Source of the DNA: Thermoplasmatota archaeon
Lineage (GTDB): Archaea > Thermoplasmatota > Penumbrarchaeia > JANQNL01
Length of the DNA stretch: 40,802 nucleotides
NCBI GenBank assembly: GCA_028279585.1
Contig: JANQNL010000035.1
Location: 1-40,802 of the forward strand
Direction of reading: 5' to 3'
The notes below the pieces were generated by a model. That model saw only the letters and a list, made by a program, of their open reading frames with translations. It was not told the origin of the DNA and did not search any database. Within the stretch, counting starts at the first letter, position 1. Every line of letters starts with the position of its first letter. The translations under genes were made by a program, and so were the position numbers. Shown piece after piece: positions 8,411 to 14,183 of this stretch.

Positions 8411-9372
8411 ACACGTTCGGACAGAAGCTGAAAGTGAGGATCTTCGGGACGTCTCACGGACCAGAGGTCGGAGTTGTGGTCTATGGATGCCCCCCTGGTA
8501 TCGAGCTGGGGGAAGATGCGTTCACCCAAGACCTGGACCGCCGCAAGCCTGGTGCCAAGGGGACGACTACCAGGGTAGAGACCGACGAACCTGTGATCAG
8601 GTCCGGCATCATCGATGGTATGACAACAGGTGCCCCCATAGAGATCGCATTCCTGAACAAGAATGTGGACCCTTCATCTTACGAAGCTATCAAGAACACT
8701 CCCCGACCAGGTCATGTTGACATGGTTGCAAGGCAGCGATATGGGGACGACCACGAGCACAGCGGTGGGGGAAAGTTCTCTGGCAGACTTACCGTCGGCC
8801 TTGTCGCAGCAGGCGTCATCGCAAAGAAGCTAATCCCGATGAAGGTCGAGGCGAAGCTTACCAGCGTTGGAGGCTCCAAGGATATTGGATCAACGGTCGC
8901 AAAGGCCGTGGACGAAGGGGACTCCATCGGAGGCATCGTGGAATGCACTGTCACCGACGTCCCAGTCGGACTTGGGGAACCGTTCTTTGGTTCCACAGAA
9001 TCCCTGCTTTCCCAGATGCTCTTCTCCATCCCAGGGATAAAGGGTGTGGAGTTCGGAGCAGGGTTCGATGCTGCAAACATGGCTGGAAGCCAGTTCAATG
9101 ATGCGATCTTGGACCTCGACGGGACAACTGCAACGAACAACTCGGGCGGGATCAATGGAGGCCTGACCAATGGGAATCCTCTCGTCTTCCGAGTAGCTGT
9201 CCGACCCACAGCATCCATCTCCAGATCCCAACAGACCGTGGACCTAACCACAGGAGAACAGGTGGAGATCGAGGTCGGGGGAAGACACGATGCATGCATC
9301 GCTTTACGAATGCCAGTCATTATCGAGGCTGCCACCGCAATGGTGCTTGCAGACCTCCTTTTACAGAGATGA
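8407..9372 (+). CDS. aroC: Chorismate synthase
   Basis: FMN-dependent anti-elimination of phosphate from EPSP to give chorismate. Typical signatures are FGTSHGPEVGVVVYGCPPG, DLDRRKPG, RPGHVDMVARQRYGDDHEHSGGGKFSGR, and the C-terminal NSGGINGGLTNGNPLVFRVAVRPTASI followed by GRHDACIALRMPVIIEAATAMVLAD. At 321 residues it is shorter than many bacterial homologues but complete at both ends. It starts with ATG overlapping the aroA stop and is followed after 4 nt by the chorismate mutase gene. Confidence 0.97.
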   Translation: MNTFGQKLKVRIFGTSHGPEVGVVVYGCPPGIELGEDAFTQDLDRRKPGAKGTTTRVETDEPVIRSGIIDGMTTGAPIEIAFLNKNVDPSSYEAIKNTPRPGHVDMVARQRYGDDHEHSGGGKFSGRLTVGLVAAGVIAKKLIPMKVEAKLTSVGGSKDIGSTVAKAVDEGDSIGGIVECTVTDVPVGLGEPFFGSTESLLSQMLFSIPGIKGVEFGAGFDAANMAGSQFNDAILDLDGTTATNNSGGINGGLTNGNPLVFRVAVRPTASISRSQQTVDLTTGEQVEIEVGGRHDACIALRMPVIIEAATAMVLADLLLQR

Positions 9373-9376
9373 TACA

Positions 9377-9628
9377 ATGGAACTTGACGAGCTCAGAACA
9401 GAGATCGACAGCATCGACCAGCAGATAGTGGACCTGATGGCAAGGCGAATGGAGCTTGCCAAGCGGTCTGCAGAGCACAAGGCCGATGTGGAGGATGACA
9501 AACGCGAAGCACAGGTCCTTGCATCTGTTGTCGAACATGCAGGAGACCGGTTGGACCAAACGTTCCTTCGTATCATATATCTGAACATGATCAAAGAATC
9601 AAAGCGGCTACAGGAGATGGACCAATGA
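9377..9628 (+). CDS. Chorismate mutase, AroQ type
   Basis: Rearranges chorismate to prephenate, the branch towards Phe and Tyr. The 83-residue all-helical protein starts MELDELRTEIDSIDQQIVDLMARRMELA, the classical AroQ helix 1 with the Arg and Lys that bind the substrate carboxylates. A second and third helix follow (DDKREAQVLASVVEHAG, FLRIIYLNMIKESKRLQ). The ATG at 9377 is preferred; the open frame upstream only overlays aroC. It overlaps the next gene by ATGA, making it likely that mutase and dehydrogenase act in sequence. Confidence 0.93.
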   Translation: MELDELRTEIDSIDQQIVDLMARRMELAKRSAEHKADVEDDKREAQVLASVVEHAGDRLDQTFLRIIYLNMIKESKRLQEMDQ

Positions 9629-10398
9629 AGATCGCTGTAGTCGGCGCAGGGAGAATGGGCTCGTGGCTTGCCCAGCTTCTCCGCAACGACCATCAAGTTG
9701 CGGTCCTGGACAAGGACAGGAACAAGGCAAAGACCGTTCCTGCAGACCGGCACCTATCGAAGCTGGACGGGCTCGAGGGATTCTCACCGGACATCCTCAT
9801 CAATGCTGTGGACCTCGCACACACTGTCGAGGTCTTCCAGGAGGCTATCCAGTATGTCCCGAAGAAGTGTGTTCTGGTCGATGTGACTTCCGTCAAGGGC
9901 GCGCTACGAGAGTTCTACTCCTCGTGCGATCACAAGTACGTTTCCATCCATCCCATGTTCGGGCCCACCTTCGGTGATATGGAAGCCCTGGAGGGAGAGA
10001 GTGTCGTGTTCATCCATGGGTCGGACCCAAGGACAGAACAAATGCTCAAGACCTACTTCGACGACATAGGTCTAACTTTCTATCACTTCGGGTTCGAAGA
10101 ACATGACCGCATGATGGCCTACTCCCTAACCACACCGTTCGTAGCATCCTTGACCTTTGCAGCTTGTTTGGAGAGCGACGCTGTCCTGGGGACGACGTTC
10201 ACAAAGCACAAGGCCATTGCCAAAGGGCTTCTGGCTGAGGATGATGCTTTGCTTACAGAGATCCTGTTCAATCCAAAGTCCGTGGAGCAGTTGAACAAGG
10301 TGACTGGGAAACTGGAGTTCCTCAAGCATGTGATAGATGGAAGGGATGCTGAAGAAGCTAGTCGGTTCCTGCAGGACCTGCGGGATAACGTTGGTTAA
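9625..10398 (+). CDS. tyrA: Prephenate dehydrogenase
   Basis: Oxidative decarboxylation of prephenate to 4-hydroxyphenylpyruvate, NAD(P)-linked. The 257-residue protein begins with the Rossmann loop IAVVGAGRMGSWLAQLL and an acidic residue after strand 2 (VLDKDRNK). VLVDVTSVKGALRE and VSIHPMFGPTFGD hold the family motifs, with His-Pro-Met-Phe-Gly-Pro at the active site; the C-terminal half is helical. It closes the aromatic operon and converges on a small minus-strand gene with which it overlaps by 4 nt. No prephenate dehydratase is seen in the window. Confidence 0.93.
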   Translation: MKIAVVGAGRMGSWLAQLLRNDHQVAVLDKDRNKAKTVPADRHLSKLDGLEGFSPDILINAVDLAHTVEVFQEAIQYVPKKCVLVDVTSVKGALREFYSSCDHKYVSIHPMFGPTFGDMEALEGESVVFIHGSDPRTEQMLKTYFDDIGLTFYHFGFEEHDRMMAYSLTTPFVASLTFAACLESDAVLGTTFTKHKAIAKGLLAEDDALLTEILFNPKSVEQLNKVTGKLEFLKHVIDGRDAEEASRFLQDLRDNVG

Positions 10399-10571
10399 TC
10401 CTTCTTCATCTGCTTCTGGAGCTTCTCTATCTTCCCTACAAGCTTTCTGTGCTCCTCCTCCATCTCTCGATTCCTCTGTTTCAGTCTCCAGACTACGTAT
10501 AGAAGTATGCAGAGGATGCCAGCCGTGATGGCAATGTCGATGGGGATAAGGATCCAGTAATCGAAGGGCAC
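10395..10571 (-). CDS. Small single-pass membrane protein with a charged coiled-coil tail
   Basis: A 58-residue ORF starting at GTG 10571. It has one hydrophobic helix (about residues 6-28, ILIPIDIAITAGILCILLYV) followed by a strongly charged heptad-like segment (LKQRNREMEEEHRKLVGKIEKLQKQMKKD). A TATA box 25 nt upstream of the GTG supports a leaderless transcript, which is the main reason to believe this short ORF. It resembles small bitopic proteins but no family is recognised. The stop overlaps the convergent tyrA stop. Confidence 0.65.
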   Translation of the reverse strand: MPFDYWILIPIDIAITAGILCILLYVVWRLKQRNREMEEEHRKLVGKIEKLQKQMKKD

Positions 10572-10592
10572 AGGCTTTCATGCAGCTCGAGC

Positions 10593-10600
10593 ATTATAAA
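10593..10600 (-). promoter_or_regulatory. TATA box of the 58-aa gene
   Basis: TTTATAAT on the minus strand, centred about 25 nt upstream of the GTG at 10571, the spacing expected of a leaderless archaeal transcript. Confidence 0.5.
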
Positions 10601-10605
10601 CCTGT

Positions 10606-11247
10606 TCAATTATAGATGTGTACATCTGCGTCTTCCATCTGCTCCATGAACGTGAAGTACTCCGCGACGACGAACTCTTTTAGGATGATCTCATCTCTCT
10701 TCACACCGAACGTGTCCATAGATGGACCGCAAACATAGAGCTTACCCCCTAGGTCCAATATCTGCTTGAGCTTCTCCTGAGGATGAGCATGACCATCCGA
10801 GGTCAGCTGCTTCCTGGCGAAGATGCTGAACGGCATCATGGTTCCAGAAAGGTTCGGTGTGAAACCAGGCTTGAGAGCCTTGACAGCTGGTCCCTGGATG
10901 AAGATATGTACCTCATCTCCAGATAGAGCTGCTGATAACGGGAAGGCAAGCGATAGAAGTTCACCAAGGCCCTTGGACGAGATGACCATTGCAACCTTAC
11001 GCGAACCCTTCTTTCCCTTTCCTTTCTTAATGGTAAATGTCTGCTTCCCCTCCTTTTTATCGAGGCTGACGAACTTATGACCAGCCATCCTGCACCACGC
11101 TTTCACATCGCTCTCTATCGGCTCATAGGTGTCGGTGGTGAGCTTGATGCTATCACCAACATCTTTCTTCCTCAAGGCCTTGTGAGTCTCATGGATGATG
11201 TTGGTCGTTATCTTCTTCCCAGTGCAAACGATCTCACCTTTAGGCAT
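10606..11247 (-). CDS. TusA-like / DsrE-like fusion protein (sulfur relay family)
   Basis: 213 residues in two parts. Residues about 1-75 have the size and beta-alpha-beta layout of a TusA/SirA-like sulfur carrier, but the CPxP active-site motif is replaced by VCTGKKITT. Residues about 83-213 are a DsrE/DsrF-like domain (KVAMVISSKGLGELLSLAFP, VHIFIQGPAV, LYVCGPSMDTFGVKRDEI) with a Cys in the usual C-terminal position. Such proteins move sulfane sulfur between enzymes; the substrate here is unknown. GGTGATG 4 nt before the ATG is a good Shine-Dalgarno. It is divergent from the AbrB-arsM pair. Confident in the DsrE half, less in the TusA half. Confidence 0.75.
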   Translation of the reverse strand: MPKGEIVCTGKKITTNIIHETHKALRKKDVGDSIKLTTDTYEPIESDVKAWCRMAGHKFVSLDKKEGKQTFTIKKGKGKKGSRKVAMVISSKGLGELLSLAFPLSAALSGDEVHIFIQGPAVKALKPGFTPNLSGTMMPFSIFARKQLTSDGHAHPQEKLKQILDLGGKLYVCGPSMDTFGVKRDEIILKEFVVAEYFTFMEQMEDADVHIYN

Positions 11248-11268
11248 GTCATCACCAATTTCAATCCT

Positions 11269-11286
11269 TTCTGATTTTTCTGATTT
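11269..11286. repeat. Tandem 9-bp direct repeat in divergent promoter region
   Basis: TTCTGATTT occurs twice without a gap, between the start of the DsrE-like gene (minus) and the TATA box of the AbrB-like gene (plus). Two identical adjacent half-sites between divergent promoters suggest an operator, possibly for the AbrB-like regulator itself; this is inference. Confidence 0.4.
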
Positions 11287-11296
11287 ATCGGAAATG

Positions 11297-11304
11297 TATA
11301 AGTA
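11297..11304 (+). promoter_or_regulatory. TATA box of the AbrB-arsM operon
   Basis: TATAAGTA lies 26-33 nt before TTG 11330. A second A/T-rich stretch, TATTTAAT (11306-11313), would fit a leaderless start at ATG 11339 instead. Confidence 0.5.
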
Positions 11305-11329
11305 GTATTTAATCGTTCGGAGGTTTGAG

Positions 11330-11602
11330 TTGGTTCAAATGGGAGACAAAAGCTGTTCAGGACCTCCAGAAGATTTCGGATGCTGCAGTTTCGAAGCTGT
11401 AGTGAACATCGACGATAGAGGCCAGATGGTCCTACCAAAGGACCTTCGGGAACGAGCTGGCATACAACCAGGGGACAAGCTCGTCCTGGTCAGCTGCGTC
11501 AAGGACGACAAGGTCTGTTGTATCACGATGCTTCGTGCCGACGATATGCAAGATGTTGTCAAGTCCATGATAGGACCGATGATGAAAGGTGTAGTGGAGT
11601 GA
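11330..11602 (+). CDS. Cys-rich AbrB/SpoVT-fold regulator (HgcC-like)
   Basis: 90 residues. The core FEAVVNIDDRGQMVLPKDLRERAGIQPGDKLVLVS is a swapped-hairpin AbrB/MazE DNA-binding domain. It is framed by cysteines (KSCSGPPEDFGCC before it, SCVKDDKVCCITM after it), as in the small regulators found next to hgcAB or arsM genes. The cysteine pairs suggest a thiophilic metal or metalloid sensor, consistent with arsM starting 5 nt after its stop; this is inference. TTG 11330 is favoured by GGAGG at 11319-11323 (6 nt away); ATG 11339 is possible if the transcript is leaderless. Confidence 0.85.
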   Translation: MVQMGDKSCSGPPEDFGCCSFEAVVNIDDRGQMVLPKDLRERAGIQPGDKLVLVSCVKDDKVCCITMLRADDMQDVVKSMIGPMMKGVVE

Positions 11603-11607
11603 GAACG

Positions 11608-12423
11608 ATGGAAGAAGATGTACACAAAGTAGTAAAGGAACGCTATGGGAAGGTCGCTGAAGGCAGTTCCTGCTGTTGTCCCGGCGTCAGTGAGACAAGG
11701 AGTGGAAGGACTAGCCAGATGATCGGTTACTCGGAGGCTGAATGCTGCTCTGTTCCAGAGGGTGCGAACCTCGGGCTGGGCTGTGGAAACCCCACAGCAA
11801 TAGCTTCCATCCAACCTGGAGAGACCGTTCTGGACCTCGGCTCCGGAGCAGGTTTCGACTGTTTCCTCGCAGCTGAGAAAGTGGGGGAAGAAGGGCAGGT
11901 CATCGGTGTGGACATGACCCCTCAGATGCTCGAAAAGGCCAGAGAGAATGCCGAGAAAGGTGGCTACAAGAACGTCGAGTTCAGGAAAGGCCAGATCGAG
12001 GACCTCCCAGTGGACGACTCCACCGTGGACCTCATCATCTCAAATTGCGTGATCAATCTCTCGCCTGACAAACAGTCCGTTTTCAAAGAGGCTCACCGGG
12101 TGCTTAAGCCAGGCGGCCAGATAATGGTCTCGGACATCGTCCTAACAGAAAAGCTTCCGGATATCGTCAAAGGCTCAAACGCAGCATACACAAGCTGTAT
12201 CGCTGGTGCGATGTTGGTAGATGATTACATGCAGGTGGTCAGGGATGCCGGCTTCGAAAAGGTCGAGGCCGTGGGTCAGGACGGACTTCCCATCGAGCTA
12301 CTCGCTAATGATCCGATGTCACAGCAAGTGCTGGAAGATATCGGGATGGACCTTGAGGAGGCCAAGAGGGTTGCACAGACCATCAAAAGCCTCAAGCTCA
12401 GTGCCGTCAAGCCAGCAACCTAG
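11608..12423 (+). CDS. arsM: Arsenite S-adenosylmethionine methyltransferase
   Basis: Methylates As(III) with SAM. The 271-residue protein begins with a Cys cluster (SSCCCPG) and ECCSVPEGANLGLGCGNP, then the SAM-binding motif VLDLGSGAGFDCFLAA and the acidic VIGVDMTP. The As-binding cysteines expected of ArsM are seen in GLGCGNP, ISNCVINLSPDK and TSCIAGA. ATG 11608 is chosen because it follows the regulator stop by 5 nt; the longer open frame upstream overlays the regulator. Co-transcription with the Cys-rich AbrB-like protein suggests metalloid-responsive control. Confidence 0.94.
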   Translation: MEEDVHKVVKERYGKVAEGSSCCCPGVSETRSGRTSQMIGYSEAECCSVPEGANLGLGCGNPTAIASIQPGETVLDLGSGAGFDCFLAAEKVGEEGQVIGVDMTPQMLEKARENAEKGGYKNVEFRKGQIEDLPVDDSTVDLIISNCVINLSPDKQSVFKEAHRVLKPGGQIMVSDIVLTEKLPDIVKGSNAAYTSCIAGAMLVDDYMQVVRDAGFEKVEAVGQDGLPIELLANDPMSQQVLEDIGMDLEEAKRVAQTIKSLKLSAVKPAT

Positions 12424-12449
12424 AAATAGCATCCGGGCAATGTCCGACC

Positions 12450-12887
12450 GTGTCCGAGATAGAGCTTCGCTCCCCCGAGTCCGATAAGGACTGGGAGGCG
12501 TACTTCGACCTCCGCTTCAGAACGCTTCGTGAGCCCTGGGGCCAACCCCGAGGTAGCGAGCGTTACAAGGACGATCCTGAATCCATTCATGTCATGGCCG
12601 TATCTGGAGAACAGGTCGTGGGGGTAGGTAGGGCTCACTTCAACTCCTCCTCCGAGGCCCAGTTCCGCCTTATGGCCGTGGACCCCGAGTTCGAACGCCA
12701 GGGCATTGGAAGGATGGTCCTGCTGGAGCTTGAGCGTATCGTTAAGGAGAAGGGGGCTAAGGTAGTCATCCTCGATGCGAGAGACTATGCGCTAGATTTC
12801 TACCTACGTAATGGATACGAGGTTTTTGCCGACAGCTATCTGCTGTTCGACACTATCCAGCATTACAAGGTTCGAAAGGAGCTATGA
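12450..12887 (+). CDS. GNAT-family N-acetyltransferase
   Basis: 145 residues with acetyl-CoA binding motif A in FRLMAVDPEFERQGIGRMVLLELERIV and the C-terminal DARDYALDFYLRNGYEVF typical of the ElaA/RimI-like group. Substrate is unknown. The start is GTG 12450, the only in-frame start before the conserved region; an ATG at 12440 is in another frame. It lies 26 nt after arsM on the same strand and may share its transcript. Convergent with thi4. Confidence 0.88.
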   Translation: MSEIELRSPESDKDWEAYFDLRFRTLREPWGQPRGSERYKDDPESIHVMAVSGEQVVGVGRAHFNSSSEAQFRLMAVDPEFERQGIGRMVLLELERIVKEKGAKVVILDARDYALDFYLRNGYEVFADSYLLFDTIQHYKVRKEL

Positions 12888-12952
12888 AGCTGTGCAGAGC
12901 TTGCTCTTTACTGTCCATCGTTTGATGTATGTTCAGATGAGAATAAATTCCT

Positions 12953-13051
12953 CAAAGCTCCGAATAAGGAAAAGAAGGGTTGGCTCGCTCCACAGTTCTC
13001 TGCTCACTCATTGAGCGAACCAATCATTTTGAGTTATTACTCGGAGCTTTG
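12953..13051. repeat. Foldback element between convergent genes (type 3)
   Basis: CAAAGCTCCGA (12953-12963) pairs with TCGGAGCTTTG (13041-13051), and TAA/TTA extends this after one mismatch. Inside it, TTGGCTCGCTC (12980-12990) pairs with GAGCGAACCAA (13013-13023; one G-U as RNA). Paired blocks are separated by an unpaired stretch of about 12-13 nt and capped by a 22-nt loop. The loop TCTGCTCACTC resembles that of the element at 14044-14183. It ends 6 nt after the thi4 stop. Confidence 0.6.
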
Positions 13052-13057
13052 CTCCAT

Positions 13058-13840
13058 TTATTCCTTGAGCCTCTCTATGATATCGAGCGCTACCTTTTTT
13101 CCAGAAAGCAGCATTCCACCAAAGACAGGTCCCATTCTGGGGGAACCATAGACCGCGTTGGCGGCCATGCCTGCTACGTAGATGCCTGGGTAGACCTCTT
13201 TGGTGTTCTCTACAACGAGCTTCTCGCCGACAGCGGCATCCATTGGTTCTTCCCACTGGATGTTACCATCTTTGGTGTTGAGGTCCTTACCCTTCTTTGT
13301 AACGATGGTGTTCAGGACCTCGAGCGGATGCCCGGTAGCCTCGATGGCGTACTTGCACTGGATGGTAAGGGGATCGACGTGGAGTCCTGCGACATCAACG
13401 GCGCTCCAGTTGATAACGAAGCCTGTGAGCCTATTGTCCTTTATCATGGTGTCCTCGACACTGATGGTGTTGAAAAGGACAGCACCAGCATCCAAGGCCT
13501 TCGACAAGAGCTTGGCAACGCACTCAACAGAATCTGCTGTGTAATAATCATCCTTATATCTAGCATACTTGACCCCGAACTCATCGAGGATAGGGAGTGC
13601 TGCTTCCTGGACAACGATCTCGTTGTAGAGCATTCCACCGCCCCACATGCCGCCACCAGGGGAGAGCTTTCTCTCGAAGATCGCAACATTGTATCCCGCC
13701 TCAGCAAGATACTTGGCTGCAGTGATGCCGGCTGGGCCAGCACCAGCAATGGCGACGTCCACATCTGTCGCCCTGATCAGCTTCTCAGTATACCTTTCGA
13801 TAATAGCGCGTGTTATCATGACCTCGTCGAGCTGTGACAT
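13058..13840 (-). CDS. thi4: Thiamine thiazole synthase, Thi4 family
   Basis: Makes the ADP-thiazole precursor of thiamine from NAD, glycine and a sulfur source. The 260-residue FAD/NAD-fold protein has MSQLDEVMITRAIIERY at the N-terminus as in archaeal homologues, VAIAGAGPAGITAAKYLAEAG (dinucleotide loop), FERKLSPGGGMWGGGML, and IYVAGMAANAVYGSPRMGPVFGGMLLSGKK. The suicide cysteine of the yeast enzyme is absent (ATGHPLEVLNTI at that place), as expected for sulfide-using catalytic archaeal forms. ATG 13840 is preferred over GTG 13852 because GTGAGTGAT lies just before it. Older annotations call such proteins ribose 1,5-bisphosphate isomerase. Confidence 0.92.
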   Translation of the reverse strand: MSQLDEVMITRAIIERYTEKLIRATDVDVAIAGAGPAGITAAKYLAEAGYNVAIFERKLSPGGGMWGGGMLYNEIVVQEAALPILDEFGVKYARYKDDYYTADSVECVAKLLSKALDAGAVLFNTISVEDTMIKDNRLTGFVINWSAVDVAGLHVDPLTIQCKYAIEATGHPLEVLNTIVTKKGKDLNTKDGNIQWEEPMDAAVGEKLVVENTKEVYPGIYVAGMAANAVYGSPRMGPVFGGMLLSGKKVALDIIERLKE

Positions 13841-13871
13841 ATTATCACTCACGTTTGGTTGACCCTTGATT

Positions 13872-13919
13872 CATAGGGCCTATGATGGGGAACCCCTCAA
13901 CTGGGAGCAGGTATAAAAG
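13872..13919 (-). promoter_or_regulatory. thi4 promoter with a palindromic candidate operator
   Basis: CTTTTATA (minus strand, 13912-13919) is a TATA box. With normal spacing transcription starts near 13889, about 50 nt before the ATG. Just after that lies CATAGGGCCTATG (13872-13884), a perfect 6+1+6 palindrome, and GGGGAACCCC (13887-13896). The position suggests a repressor site, for example for a thiamine-sensing regulator. No TPP riboswitch core (CTGAGA) is visible. Confidence 0.45.
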
Positions 13920-13960
13920 AGGTTGCCCAAGGGGGGTGAATGCAGAACTTGGTTATAAAC

Positions 13961-13974
13961 TTAACAATTGTTAA
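13961..13974. promoter_or_regulatory. Perfect 14-bp palindrome in the thi4 - surface protein gap
   Basis: TTAACAATTGTTAA lies beside GTTATAAAC (13952-13960) in the only stretch over 300 bases without a gene (13853-14175). The gap otherwise holds the thi4 promoter and the foldback element at 14044-14183; no further gene is seen. The palindrome could be an operator or chance A/T symmetry. Confidence 0.3.
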
Positions 13975-14043
13975 CTTTTAAGAAGAACACAATCTCGCCA
14001 GTCCTACTTTACAAGTCTCGGATGATGGCAGATCTGGAATAGC

Positions 14044-14183
14044 TAGAGTGCCAAGCTCCTCGACGAGCTCTGAAATGAAAGAAGAGGTGTTGATATTCGG
14101 AACTCTGCTTACTCTTACTAGTGTTCCAAATATCAAATCTTTCCAGTTGATTTCAGAGCTCGCTCCGATCGCTTGTCACTCTA
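14044..14183. repeat. Foldback element at the 3' end of the 1304-aa gene (type 1)
   Basis: A 140-bp inverted repeat with three paired blocks in each arm. From outside in, the left arm reads TAGAGTGCCAAGC (14044-14056), GAGCTCTGAAAT (14065-14076), then 13 unpaired nt, then TTGATATTCGGAAC (14090-14103). The right arm mirrors this (14123-14183), with single substitutions. The loop is 19 nt. Block sequence and spacing match the element at 25432-25569. The right arm runs into the last codons of the 1304-aa gene. Possible roles are terminator, 3' processing signal or protein site. Confidence 0.75.

Noticed and set aside
12980-13837. 285-codon plus-strand ORF opposite thi4
   Set aside because: Antisense to the clear Thi4 protein; its translation lacks any recognisable domain.
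13840-13960. TPP riboswitch upstream of thi4
   Set aside because: The conserved CTGAGA and the other core segments are not found on the minus strand; only palindromes and a TATA box are seen.
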